A program made the translations under genes and the position numbers. A stretch of DNA of 64,000 nucleotides from Ilyonectria destructans (lineage: Eukaryota > Ascomycota > Sordariomycetes > Hypocreales > Nectriaceae). The notes beneath the pieces are model-generated. The model ran no database searches, had not been told where the DNA came from, and worked only from the letters and a program-made list of their open reading frames with translations. Shown here piece by piece: positions 1-9,936 of the stretch (position 1 is its first letter; each line of letters opens with the position of its first letter). The stretch spans positions 62,001 to 126,000 of the forward strand of contig JAHEWK010000030.1 in NCBI GenBank assembly GCA_020740775.1. The letters run 5' to 3'.

Positions 1-1749
1 CCGGTCCCTTAACTTACGCCGGAGTAGGCTTGATAATCAGGCTGTGCATCTGGACATGGATTGCAGCCAACCATCTTGTGTACGCAGTAAATTAACCGCT
101 CAGCAACGACGGTGTGCATCATCTTCGCCGAGTAAAGTACCGATAGTGAGGCAGAATAGATGCTTTTTGAGGCCCCTCCTCGCGCAGTTCCAGCAGTGTC
201 CCCTCACACCCATCTCATGTCTCACTGGGGATACCTAATTTGGCGCAACAGGACAAGGACGTTGTATCGAGTATCGAGACGAAGCCCGGAGAAGAGCAAG
301 TGGGCGGCAATGTCAAAGTGCAACTGTTTCATCCCGTCTAAGCTCCACCATTGCTCCTATTCGCTCGTGGGTGGTACGTGGATCTAAGCCTCAATGTCTA
401 AGCCTCAACCGCAAATGAGAGCTAAAACATCTCACCATCCACTGGCTGCGAGACGCACACTAGCCGTTTTTTTCTAGCAATGTCAAAATGCACCTCGTAT
501 TCACGCTGAGGAGCATTTTAAAACCAGTGGGCGAGCGTTTCAGGGTCGCCTACAGTGGGTAGTCTATCTAAGCTTCAAATGTTCAAGGACAATTAGGCTC
601 CTGCGCCCGCCCATTGGCGAAAGAAAGGGTTCTAGATACCCTGGGAGAGTCATGTTCAGCCACGATCATGGTGTGATGAGGGGTTGTCCATATTTTACCT
701 TCATAGAAATACAAAGTTTCCCACCAGCACGGGCGCTACAGTCTCTTACACTGATACGGACAGATGAGAGAGCCTTATGTCAAAGATCAGCCCTGCTTAA
801 CGTGCCACCATCTCCTCCGTGAAGGTCAGCATCTGTGCTCATATCCTAGTTCGACCTCTCGGCTACTAGGGAATACGTGTGTACCTACCCGCCGGATCGA
901 GCCGGCATAAGAGGCTCTTTTATGTCAAGGGCCCAAGAAATGCCAGCCAATTGACTGAGCGATATCATAAAAGCTTCCATTTCATGGGATTTTGCAAACA
1001 TTGTCGCAGTGCTCTGGACGAGGTCTATCTCATGTTAAGCATGTCTACTAACAAATACATGGGCGTATTCACGTCGTAGTAACGGTAGTATGAAGAGACC
1101 CATACGAAAGAACCTATCGCTAGGAGTGTGACCCCAATCTTATTTCTTCTTCATCACACTAGTTTGCTGAACACATCGATAGTGCCGTCAAACAACGAGC
1201 CACCGAACAGGGTGATGGTCATCCTCCCTATGAGACTGCTGACTTGAGCACATGATCCCTGGCAAGATCAGCCCAGAGTGACCCAGGCCCCCGCAAATCA
1301 GTGTCAATTAAGAAGGAGAGCGAACAATCTCGGGATACAGTGTAACATGGAATGAGTGTAACATAGGCCTATACCAGACGAGATTATCGCCAAACGTATT
1401 CATAACGCACAGACTGGCAAACCGTGAATTACCCTGCTATATTAGGAAAGAGAGCCCGCATTCTCGTGTTTGGACGGAGCTAAAATCCCGACTGTGTACC
1501 CTTGTCCTACTAAGATCAGTGTCTGGCTTTGCTTATCAATCCTCCCTCCATCGGTCTTCTGCAATACGGGGGGTAGCGAGATTTGGCCCGATACGAGCCG
1601 CCTTTGCACAGCCCCCAGAAGCCCCTGACACAATCTCTCGCTCATCTGTGCCTGGTGAAATCTTGATGGTTTCTCTTCAGAACGTATAAAGCAGGCTTTT
1701 GCTCGGAGTGTCTGCATCTCGTTGTGCTAGACAAGCAGTCGACAATAAG
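1..1749. other. No gene recognised (5' flank)
   Basis: Only short ORFs below about 90 codons occur on either strand. None shows a motif, a spliced continuation or a recognisable terminal repeat. The last part is the upstream region of the GH76 gene. Confidence 0.6.
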
Positions 1750-3245
1750 ATGAAATCGACAATCCAGAAGTTGACTGTTGGCTTGAGCTTGGCGACCGTT
1801 GCCAATGCGATCGAGGTGACGTGGGATGACGATAGTAAGTTCTTAGTAGCTTGCCAAGTTGTCTTGGCCTCGGCTGCCAAGAATAGGGCTAACCTTGGCC
1901 AGAGTCGATCAAGAGCGCCGCAAGCACAGTCGCCTACGGCCTGGCAAAATACTACACTGGGAATTACACCGGGGATACACCCGGAAATTTACCAGATCCC
2001 TACTACTGTAAGTGGTCGCCACCTTCGACACTACCTGAATCCCTTCGCTAACGAGTCCTAGGGTGGGAGGCTGGTGCCATGTTTGGGACTTTGGTAGACT
2101 ACTGGTGGCTCACAGGTGATGATTCATACAACAAGATTACCACTCAGGCCCTGCTGCATCAAGTCGGCGATGATGACGACTATATGCCAGGGAACCAAAC
2201 CTTAACCGAAGGGAATGACGACCAAGGCTTCTGGGCCATGGCTGCCATGTCGGCAGCAGAACACAAGTATCCCAACCCTCCGAAAGACCAACCGCAATGG
2301 CTTGCTCTAGCCCAATCTGTTTTTAACCAGTACGTCTCTCGCTGGGATACGAAACACTGCGGTGGTGGTATGCGATGGCAAATTTTCACCTGGAACACCG
2401 GCTTTGACTATAAGAACTCTATTGCCAACGGATGCTTCTTCAACATGGCTGCGCGCCTGGCTCGTTATACTGGCAACGACACATACGCCGATTGGGCCGA
2501 GAAAATCTGGGACTGGCACATTGAGGTGGGCCTGATAACGGATGAGCATCAAGTGTTTGATGGGGTCCATTTTGAAGGTAAATGCCCGAGTTCTACTGAT
2601 AAGACCCAATGGTCTTATAATACCGGCATCTTTCTGTATGGGGCTGCCATGATGTACAACATTACGAACAGTGATTCATGGAAAACCCGGGTTGATGGCA
2701 TGCTGGAAGACGTCTACAAGTTCGTCAACAATGGGACTCTTTACGAACAATACTGTGAGCCGACCGAGCAGTGCAGTCAGAACGCCCAGAGCTTCAAGGG
2801 ATATCTCGCCCGATGGCTGGCCGCTACGTCGCAAGTGGCCCCTCACACCTCGCGGTCCATCTCTACACTGCTGTTGTCCAGCGGAAAGAAAGCAGCCGTT
2901 CTTTGTTCGGGGTCTCCAGCCGCGGGCTTCAACGGCCACGCTGGCACGGCTTGCGGCTTCTCTTGGCTGGGCGATACTTTTGACGGTTTGGTCGGCGTGG
3001 GCCCGCAGATGAGTTCTTTGCAGATTATCATGTACAATCTTGTTCGATCAGCCAGCGGGCCTGTCACTGCAAAGACGGGAGGAGATTCGGAGGGAAATGC
3101 TGGCGGAGGCACAAAGGACTTGGGTTCAGAGACGGGCAGGCCTGCCTTCAAGGAGATTACCACAGGGGATAAATTTGGGGCAGCTGTGTTGACTATGATT
3201 TTCACGGCTGGTGTCGTTGCAGGAACTGCCTTTGTTATTTTCTAG
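1750..3245 (+). CDS. GH76 mannan endo-1,6-alpha-mannosidase, GPI-anchored (DFG5/DCW1-like)
   Basis: Three exons are read: 1750-1834, 1903-2007 and 2062-3245, giving 457 codons without the stop. Both introns (68 and 54 nt) begin GTAAGT, and splicing restores the family segment [14 protein letters not shown] across the second junction. The family cleaves or transfers alpha-1,6-mannan and is thought to attach GPI mannoproteins to wall glycan. The adjacent catalytic aspartates lie in EGNDDQGFW (about D116 and D117). The N-terminus is a short hydrophobic signal peptide ending near ANA. The C-terminus has a Ser/Gly/Thr-rich stretch followed by a hydrophobic tail (residues 436-457), as expected of a GPI signal. 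Length matches the family's usual 450-470 residues. Nothing looks broken, so it is probably functional at the plasma membrane or wall. Confidence 0.9.
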
Positions 3246-4570
3246 GGTCCTAGATTCCCAGTGAAAATAAATAGAAATGACCTTGTCACGCAGGGTAGGT
3301 AGCTGTTTGCTTGGGAATACTGGCTATAATAACGGTCCTGGCTACCCAGGTCTCGTAGTTAGAATTGTCAAACGATATTCCGCTCCAGCCGAGGTGGCGT
3401 CCAGACCCACTTGGGCACCGTTGTTGTGTATATAACTGGGACCTTCGTCCTCTTGACTTGGGTAGTGGTCAAGGCCAATTAACTCCTAATAACTCTCACA
3501 TGCATGGCATCTTCCTACTCACTTTGACAGCTAGTACATCGGTTCAAGGCATTCAGCTTCACCCTTGAAAGTATCAGACCGACTCAGCTCACCGTTTCAG
3601 TTGCGATCTGAACAAGCGTCTTGGAAAGAAACTTTTTTGAAATTGTGCGTTTTGGTGCTTTATGTAACCGCGACTGGATATTTCACGTGTCTAGGCCGAT
3701 CTATATCCAATTTGATCCAGTGCTGCAAGGGGCAGGAATACCGGACGAACATATCTTGGCTAGTAGGCCCGTTCCATCTCCGAATAGGGCGTGGCGTGTT
3801 CAAGCACGGCACTTGTTACAATTGCTGGATGACGCTCCCATAAGAAGATTAACACGACGGCAACCATCAAGTTTACGTAATTCCACGGTAAATACCACAT
3901 GTTGACATAATTGGCAAGGAGATGCGTATTAAATAAACTCCGCCTTTAACAATAGAATGAGGCAAGTGAGAATCGTGGGAAATACGAATCGATTGATTGA
4001 CTAGCGATATGTACCGTGTTGCGTTGGCTGTGTTGGCTGCGAAAAGCAATCATTGGTTCAACATCGACCTCCCCTACGCCTCACGAATGCATGCCGTACA
4101 CTTGGCACATGTGAAGTGAGTTGTTGTATACCCAAGGCCACCATCTCCGCCTGGTACTTCCATGTGAAATAGGTTTGCCCACCCTCCCTGGGTCTCCGGC
4201 CATGCAAAAAACTTGAATGGTGCGCATCCATTCGGATATGCTACATCACCATAGCACAGTCTTCAGATAGCCCCAGGCTCGACAAAGACGGAGCCTACAT
4301 GACCAGACAGCTGCGGTCCAAGCTCAGAGCATGTGTAGTTGAGTTCCGGATAGTAAACGAAGCATGGTGGCCCCCAGTTTTCGTCGCGGCAAAAGTAGAC
4401 CTGCAGCACTCAAATATTACTTCAAAATGTCAAGTTTCCGCATGGAACAGGGCATATACCATTCCGGCATGGCGCTCATTGAACTTGTACTCGGTCGGGG
4501 TCGTGTTCAAGCGAGCCTTGAGCTCCTCAGGGTCTATGGTCGTATTCTGAGGGATGATACCATGCACCAC
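3246..4570. other. Intergenic, no gene recognised
   Basis: Short ORFs at 3365-3905 and 4299-4579 overlap in several frames and have no recognisable motif or splice-consistent extension. I see no terminal repeats. It separates the GH76 gene from the palindrome at 4571. Confidence 0.5.
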
Positions 4571-4614
4571 GGCGACTGATAGGTGGGCGCCCGGGCGCCC
4601 ACCTATCAGTCGCC
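4571..4614. repeat. 44-bp perfect palindrome
   Basis: A 20-bp left arm (4571-4590, beginning GGCGACTGATAGG) is exactly repeated in inverse at 4595-4614. The four central bases CCGG are also self-complementary, so all 44 bases form one uninterrupted palindrome. Smaller hairpins follow at about 4640-4680 (CCTTTCGTACCGAAAGG and CCTTCCTAACGGAAGG) and at about 4722 (GCCTTCGGC). Confidence 0.9.
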
Positions 4615-4907
4615 GGGGGAATCCCAGAGCTTAAGAAGACCTTTCGTACCGAAAGGCAAAGACCTTCCTAACGGAAGGCACCCTCATTATTCGGGAAACT
4701 TATGGATTAATGTAGACTCAGCCTTCGGCTGAATGAATATTGTGTCAATACCTTTAAGCCAGAGCTTTCCATAGGAATCTCTTTCTCTCCTTGTAAACAA
4801 TCATTTTACCCAAGTCGCCGACCTCGTTCGTGCTCTTGTACCGTCACAGCTAGCAGATCCGCCTCCTACCCGGGCCGCAGTATACCTTCCGTCCACAGAA
4901 TTTCTAG
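4615..4907. other. Hairpin-rich noncoding stretch
   Basis: Contains the small GC stem-loops noted after the palindrome and then unremarkable sequence. Dense short GC hairpins in a local AT-rich context resemble fungal mitochondrial intergenic DNA, but no mitochondrial gene segment can be read, so origin is unresolved. Confidence 0.4.
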
Positions 4908-5215
4908 ATCCTCGTCGTACTAAATGTCGTCTCGGACGCCGTCATCCTGTCGGTCCCGGTGCCCATCCTGTGGAACTTACGCATCTCGCCGCTCCGCAAG
5001 CTCGCGGTAATAGTCCTTCTCTGTTCGGGCCTGTTAGTCATCTCCACGGCGATAATGCGCGCGGTGCAGACCCTAGGCGGCACGCCATCCGTCATCAACA
5101 TCAATCGGTAGGGATTCCGCGAGACCGCCGTTAGCATTATCGCCGTCACGGCCCCCGTACTAGCACCTCTATCCACCAGGGACTTTTGGAAGAGCGGGCC
5201 GTATCATCGTCATCG
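4908..5215 (+). pseudogene. Relic of a rhodopsin-domain integral membrane protein (C-terminal half)
   Basis: The plus-strand frame from 4908 reads NVVSDAVILSVPVPILW, then LRKLAVIVLLCSGLLVI, then a conserved-looking ...PSVININR*GFRETAV segment and VTAPVLAP. This is the pattern of transmembrane helices 5-7 of the fungal rhodopsin-domain (SAT4-like) family. An in-frame TAG at 5109-5111 sits where the family normally has Trp before GFRETA, so a TGG to TAG change explains it. The N-terminal helices are not found upstream, and the frame decays after about 5215 into the minisatellite. An intact member of the same family lies at 25128-26515, but the sequences are clearly different genes. I infer a truncated, dead copy. 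Confidence 0.65.
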
Positions 5216-5323
5216 GTCGAACCCAGAACACCGTCAACCTACACTAGATAACAGCAGGCAAAGCGGGTCAGCCACGTTGCGGGCGACAGAGTAAGGCTGC
5301 CCCAGGCTGGGCGCCGAGTCGGG

Positions 5324-5405
5324 GATGCGGGCGGACTGGATGCGGGCGGACTGGATGCGGGCGGACTGGATGCGGGCGGGCGGACTGAATGCGGGCGGGC
5401 GGGCC
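5324..5405. repeat. GC-rich minisatellite, 15-bp unit
   Basis: Unit GATGCGGGCGGACTG starts at 5324, 5339 and 5354. A 19-bp variant starts at 5369 and a degenerate copy at 5388. The core GGATGCGGGCGG recurs, in either orientation, in the arrays near 30480 and 34782. Confidence 0.85.
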
Positions 5406-5482
5406 ATCAGGAGAGCTAGATGGTAGGGACCTACCCACGATGCGGGGGTCCCCAAGGTTTTGGGCAGCGCCGTCACACTCCA

Positions 5483-5746
5483 CAGGGTGATCGGCCTTGG
5501 CTAACTTGAGTCTAGGTACCTCGATTTAACAGGCAATTCTATACAAAAATAAGTACTATCGACCGTACAGGGTTAGGGAATATCCAACTATACCTAAATC
5601 CACCTAAATCCACTCCATTACATCCACTTTCAGGTCCAAGTGTAGTGGATTATTACGTAATCTGAGCGCCGACAAGAGGATGTAATAGAGATGGGCCACT
5701 TATTTGTGGTCCACGTGGATTTACAGTGTAGTGGGTCCGACCCTTG
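5483..5746. repeat. Dispersed ~260-bp repeat, copy 1 (hAT-end or MITE-like)
   Basis: This interval is nearly collinear with 44829-45092, the right end of the hAT element. Shared landmarks are CCTAAATCCACCTAAATCC, AGTGTAGTGGATTATTACG and CACGTGGATTTACAGTG. Its right edge, read inward, begins CAAGGGTCGGACCC and its left edge begins CAGGGTGATCGG. This suggests short imperfect terminal inverted repeats around a non-autonomous copy. No clear 8-bp target duplication is seen. Confidence 0.75.
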
Positions 5747-6368
5747 ATATCAACTCGTGGGTTGCTGCTGGTCTCGTTGGCCGAGGCATTGCACAGCGAG
5801 GTTGAAGAGGTACAAACAGCGGTAGCATATCCGAACCTAACCATGCCTCCTGACACGTACGTACATGAAGCCACCAACTCCATCCCTCAGTTTCCGGGAC
5901 AGAGTGGCCGGATCCGGGCATACGGAGATTGGATTCGGTTCCAGAGGACCAGGCTAATGCTTCGGGCAGGCAAATTACCTATCCAATCTCGACGCGTCGC
6001 TTACACGGCTGAATGGTCCCATGGCCCCATTAGCATATTGCGATTAATAGACGTCATGTCCCATGTGGGGAGCTAGCTCTTCGGCTGGCTTTCGGATTTT
6101 CGTATCGGTTGATGCGCATGTTTCATGCCCTAGTTCTTCAGATTGATTTTCGGCAACCCCGCCCCGCCCCGCCCGAGCCTGGAATTTTCCAGCCGTACCG
6201 CATGGCTCTGTTGTTTTCAACATCAGCCAACTGGCGGAGGGGCGGGCCGATCCCGATCCCCACCTTAGGTCCGGACTCTAGCCTGCCATGTGCTATCATG
6301 GAAGATTCCGTCCAGCACAGTACTTTCCACGGATAAACTCCGATCATACCAGTGTGGGCGCATGTAAG

Positions 6369-6375
6369 TATAAAG
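6369..6375 (+). promoter_or_regulatory. TATA-like box upstream of pectin lyase
   Basis: TATAAAG lies about 170 bp before the start codon at 6547, followed by a pyrimidine-rich leader. About 210 bp further upstream (near 6160-6178) is a run of CCCCG repeats that could bind a GC-box or carbon-catabolite regulator. Regulatory role is inference. Confidence 0.4.
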
Positions 6376-6546
6376 CGTCGTTCACTTGCTCCAGCAGTCG
6401 TGTCGAACCCAAGAGCATCACATTCACTCCTTCACCATTCAGTCACTTGTTACTATCATTTCACCGTACATACCACTACCTTTCTCCATACGCCGGCGCC
6501 CGGTGCGACTCTTCTTCTACCAACAACCCACATCGACGTTGCCATC

Positions 6547-7731
6547 ATGAAGCTCAACTTCATTATCGGGGCCTTTGCCATGGCCACGGCTGTCACCGCC
6601 CAGAGCGTCGTTGGCAAGGCCTATGGCTTCGCCACCGGCGTTACCGGCGGCGGGTCAGCCAAGGCGGTGACTCCCAGCTCCGCAGCCGAGCTCGCCAAGC
6701 TGCTGGCCGACGATGTCCCTCGGACTATTGTGATCAGCAAGACCTTCGACTTCACCGGCACCAAGGCCGCGGGGTCTGGCTGTGATCGCAAGTCCTGCAG
6801 CTACAAGAACGGCGGCCAGCTGTACCTCGGAGCCCTCTCCTGCAGCGGTTCCGATACCGTCGCCGTGAGCTCCATCACTTACGACAAGGCCGGTGTCGAT
6901 GCCCTCATCGTCGGCAGCCACAAGAGCATCATCGGCAACGGCAGGGGCGTTTTGAACGGCAAGGGCCTGCGTCTCAAGACGGGCGCAAAGAACGTTATTA
7001 TTCAGGGCTTCGAGATCCGCAACCTGAACCCCGGCATCGTCTGGGGGGGCGATGCTATCGACCTTCAGGGCGGTAACGATGGCGTGTGGATCGATCACAT
7101 GAAGGTTTCCCAGGTTGGACGTATGTTCATCGTCACTCACTACGAGGGGTCGCGCCTTACTGTTTCGAACAGCGAGTTTGACGGCACGACGACAATGTCT
7201 GCTTCTTGCAACGGCGACCATTACTGGACCATGATATTCTACGGCAAGGGCGACCGTGTAACCCTCGACCGAAACTTCTACCATGATGTTTCCGGTCGTG
7301 CGCCCAAGCTGGGTGAGCCTAGTGTCACCGGTATCTTCCAGGCCAGTAACAACTACTTCAAGAACATGAAGGGTCACTCTTTCGATATCTACCCGGGTGC
7401 CACCGCCCTGCTCGAGGGTAACGTCTTTGAGTCGGTTACCACCCCGATGACGACCTCTAGCGCCAAGGTTTCCACCGTTTACGACGTCCCGGACAGCTCT
7501 TCTGCTTCCGCCTGCACCGCCTACCTCGGACGCGCCTGTCAGGTCAATAAGTTCTCCGCTAGCGGCAGCTGGCCCTCGCTCAAGAGCACCGGTGCTCTTT
7601 CGAACCTTGCCAAGAGCAAGAACTACCTGGTCAAGCCAATCGCTGCCAGCCAGGTTGGCGGCGTTATCAGCTCTTCCGTTGGGCCCACGAGGCTCTCGCG
7701 TCGTTCTCTCGGTCGCCGTGAGCAGATCTGA
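6547..7731 (+). CDS. Secreted pectin lyase (polysaccharide lyase family 1)
   Basis: A single exon of 394 codons. The first ATG of the signal peptide (MKLNFIIGAFAMATAVTAQS) is chosen; the ORF extends further 5' but that part is unlike the family. The enzyme cleaves methylated homogalacturonan by beta-elimination outside the cell. Family landmarks in order are GFATGVTGGG near residue 30, the Asp in WGGDA (D169), WIDH (181-184) and the catalytic arginine in SGRAPK (R251). The protein is a right-handed parallel beta-helix in known members. Between 6655 and 7737 the opposite strand is also open for 360 codons, an artefact of the high third-position GC. The gene is more GC-rich than its surroundings and has no internal break. 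Pectate lyase is the alternative, but the WGGD/SGR arrangement fits pectin lyase better. Confidence 0.9.
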   Translation: MKLNFIIGAFAMATAVTAQSVVGKAYGFATGVTGGGSAKAVTPSSAAELAKLLADDVPRTIVISKTFDFTGTKAAGSGCDRKSCSYKNGGQLYLGALSCSGSDTVAVSSITYDKAGVDALIVGSHKSIIGNGRGVLNGKGLRLKTGAKNVIIQGFEIRNLNPGIVWGGDAIDLQGGNDGVWIDHMKVSQVGRMFIVTHYEGSRLTVSNSEFDGTTTMSASCNGDHYWTMIFYGKGDRVTLDRNFYHDVSGRAPKLGEPSVTGIFQASNNYFKNMKGHSFDIYPGATALLEGNVFESVTTPMTTSSAKVSTVYDVPDSSSASACTAYLGRACQVNKFSASGSWPSLKSTGALSNLAKSKNYLVKPIAASQVGGVISSSVGPTRLSRRSLGRREQI

Positions 7732-8468
7732 ACTCAACTCCCACCGCAGGTCTGGGTTATGTCATGTTTGATGCGGACTCCGGAGTGGATGAGCGAGCCA
7801 TCGGGTTGACATCGCTCGCACTGCCACCAACTACATACACTTCTTGTTATTATTTTCTACACGAATGTTTCGCGAAAGCTTAGTTTCAAAAGCCTGGAGA
7901 CCAAGCAGGTTAATTTGAAGACGTACTAGTAGCCTGAAGCCTCAACGAATCATCGCAATGACATGTGCCTGCTCGATGTGATCTATGTACACAGAGGCAA
8001 GCACTTTTAGGCCACTCTCCTCTAATTAATTGAGTAGTTGTCACCATGAATCGCGGGCATCCACGCATCCGAGATATAAACTTTTTAATACCCATAGGAA
8101 CGCAGATTAGGGCTCACTTCTATCAACAACAATTGCCGAATCACAACACACCGCGTCCTCTCAATCCTGAGTTGAAGACATAGGAAAATGCAACCCTTGA
8201 TTCTTCGCCTCGCCGTCCCCATTCCGTGCAACCTTGGGACAGCATCATGGACAGCGCCGCAGCACCCGCAAGGTTGGATCAGGCAACGTTGCCGGTCTGA
8301 AGTGACCTAGCACCGGAGCCATTTTTGCCCTCCTCCACCTCCTCTTCCTTCTCAGTTTTAGGGTTCACGGGAAGCTGAAGATTGTCATCGTCGACTTTCT
8401 GCACGCGATCTGACAGAGTTGTGTCGGACATTGTTTTGCCACCCGCCTTCTCTAGCCTGGTAGAACGT

Positions 8469-8870
8469 CTACGTATGGGAGATCCATTTATAGATCTGGG
8501 CCTGGACCAGTCGTCGGTTCGGCGAGCGTAGACCGGGCGTGCTGATGAGCAGCAGAAAGCTATAGCCGGGCTCTAAGTGGAAGGATTTGTACTGAGGATA
8601 AATACCAACGACGTAAACGGGGCTGAGGGCTAAGACAGCCTCCCGTAGGTAGCTGACGAAGCGGACGAATCCTGCTGTTTGAGTGTCCGTGGGCCTCCGG
8701 GCCAGGAGGATGCGACGGATCGTGTCGATAGCGAGTCGTCGCGCCGGACATGGTTCTCGGAAGGTCCTTTGAAGACAGGCGAATAAGGCATCGATCTTAG
8801 CGTTTTGAAGAGACCAGACCACTCGGGAATGTTGATTCCAATCCAACCGGAAAAACCCATCTTGATACAT
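8469..8870 (-). CDS. Hypothetical ORF, 133 codons
   Basis: An ATG-started minus-strand ORF between the pectin lyase and the GATA relic. It has no recognisable motif. The arginine- and leucine-rich composition and a second overlapping ORF in another frame weaken the case for coding. It ends 79 bp downstream of the GATA relic's stop and shares its strand, so it could be unrelated 3' flank. I do not assign a function. Confidence 0.2.
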   Translation of the reverse strand: MYQDGFFRLDWNQHSRVVWSLQNAKIDALFACLQRTFREPCPARRLAIDTIRRILLARRPTDTQTAGFVRFVSYLREAVLALSPVYVVGIYPQYKSFHLEPGYSFLLLISTPGLRSPNRRLVQAQIYKWISHT

Positions 8871-8948
8871 TATGTACTCTTATCATACTATCATTGGCGA
8901 CAAACTTATTCATTAACTCAAGTTTTCTGAGACTGAGTGGTTATGAGC

Positions 8949-9936
8949 CTATTCAGGGTTCAGGCGGCTTGACCTCGCTTCAAGCTGTTGCTTCTTCTTT
9001 AATTTGGCATAACGTAGGCCGCACGCATTGCACAACGTCCTCGCTCCATTAGGACCGCGTCGCCATTCGGGTGTGTCAATTCGGTTGCAGTGGTGGCATT
9101 TGCCAAGGGGAACCGCACGCTATCCAAGTGTGAGTTTGTTTATTTCGATCTCTTATAGTTGAACTTACACTCCATCGCGTCTTGACCTCTGTCATACCAT
9201 ATTTGGGCTTCATCGCATCTCCGTACATGGGCACATCATGCGCCTCCTCGTACAGGCTCTTCACCTTGGCTGCTTCATGAGCCCGCTCCTTCTGGTTCAA
9301 TTTTTGCACCAGACACCGTACCTGCTCCAAACAACGCTTGATGAGCTCGATGTTGGCGAGCATATCGCTGATACACCGTCCTGTCGGCAGTCTATCCGCG
9401 GAATGGGGTGAGCTCCGTGCTGCTCTTGAGCGATTCGGTTGTATGCTTCGAAGAAGCTAAGAACCGTGTGGGAGCAGGAGCCGATCTAAAGTTTGTTAAT
9501 ATGCCGTCCTTCCATACGAGCTTATTTCGACGTACTTGTCTCAAATATTCTTGGTAACTCCTGATTTCAAAGTGCCTATTCACCGATCATATCTAGCTCG
9601 AGGAGAGTATACTCCTTTTTCCTTGTGGGGAGGCGCCCAGGGATAGGCTTTCGAGACATGAGGAAAAACCGCGTGCTTGGGAGAGATCGGAGAAGCGGGC
9701 AAACGCATTTGACCAGGAGGTTGCTGGCCTGGTTTATAAGCAACCCTAACAGGAGACGGCGGCGGATGAGGATGCGTATGTACCCCATTGAGGGGATGGT
9801 GAGGCCGCGGGGGCCTCTGCTGTTGCGGATGATGTTGCTGAGGAGAAATGTCCGGTTTGGCCGAGGGGCCCGCCTGGCGGTTAGAGATAGGAGGCAGTAG
9901 CGGTCGGCTAGTGAATGGTGGCCGACGAGATCTCCG
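8949..9936 (-). pseudogene. Frameshifted NsdD/SUB-1-like GATA transcription factor
   Basis: Read on the minus strand, a Pro/Gln/His-rich segment (9936 down to about 9586) leads into HFEIRSYQEYLRQ. A 50-nt intron with a GTACGT donor follows, then SFFEAYNRIAQEQHG, then RLPT and MLANIELIKRCLEQVR. A second intron (about 9113-9161, GTAAGT) precedes a GATA finger with pattern C-X2-C-X18-C-X2-C ([25 protein letters not shown]). The stop is at 8949-8951. This order matches NsdD/SUB-1 regulators of sexual development as I remember them. Two frame changes break it: near 9581 (one base) and near 9395 (equivalent to a two-base insertion). The N-terminal part upstream of 9936 cannot be resolved. The finger itself is intact. 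It is either a decayed paralogue or a gene with assembly indels. Confidence 0.6.

Noticed and set aside
4615..4800. Nuclear copy of mitochondrial DNA
   Set aside because: The hairpin style is suggestive, but no mitochondrial gene segment can be read, so it is not annotated as such.
6655..7737. 360-codon ORF on the minus strand
   Set aside because: It is exactly antisense to the pectin lyase, has no motif, and is explained by strong third-position GC bias.
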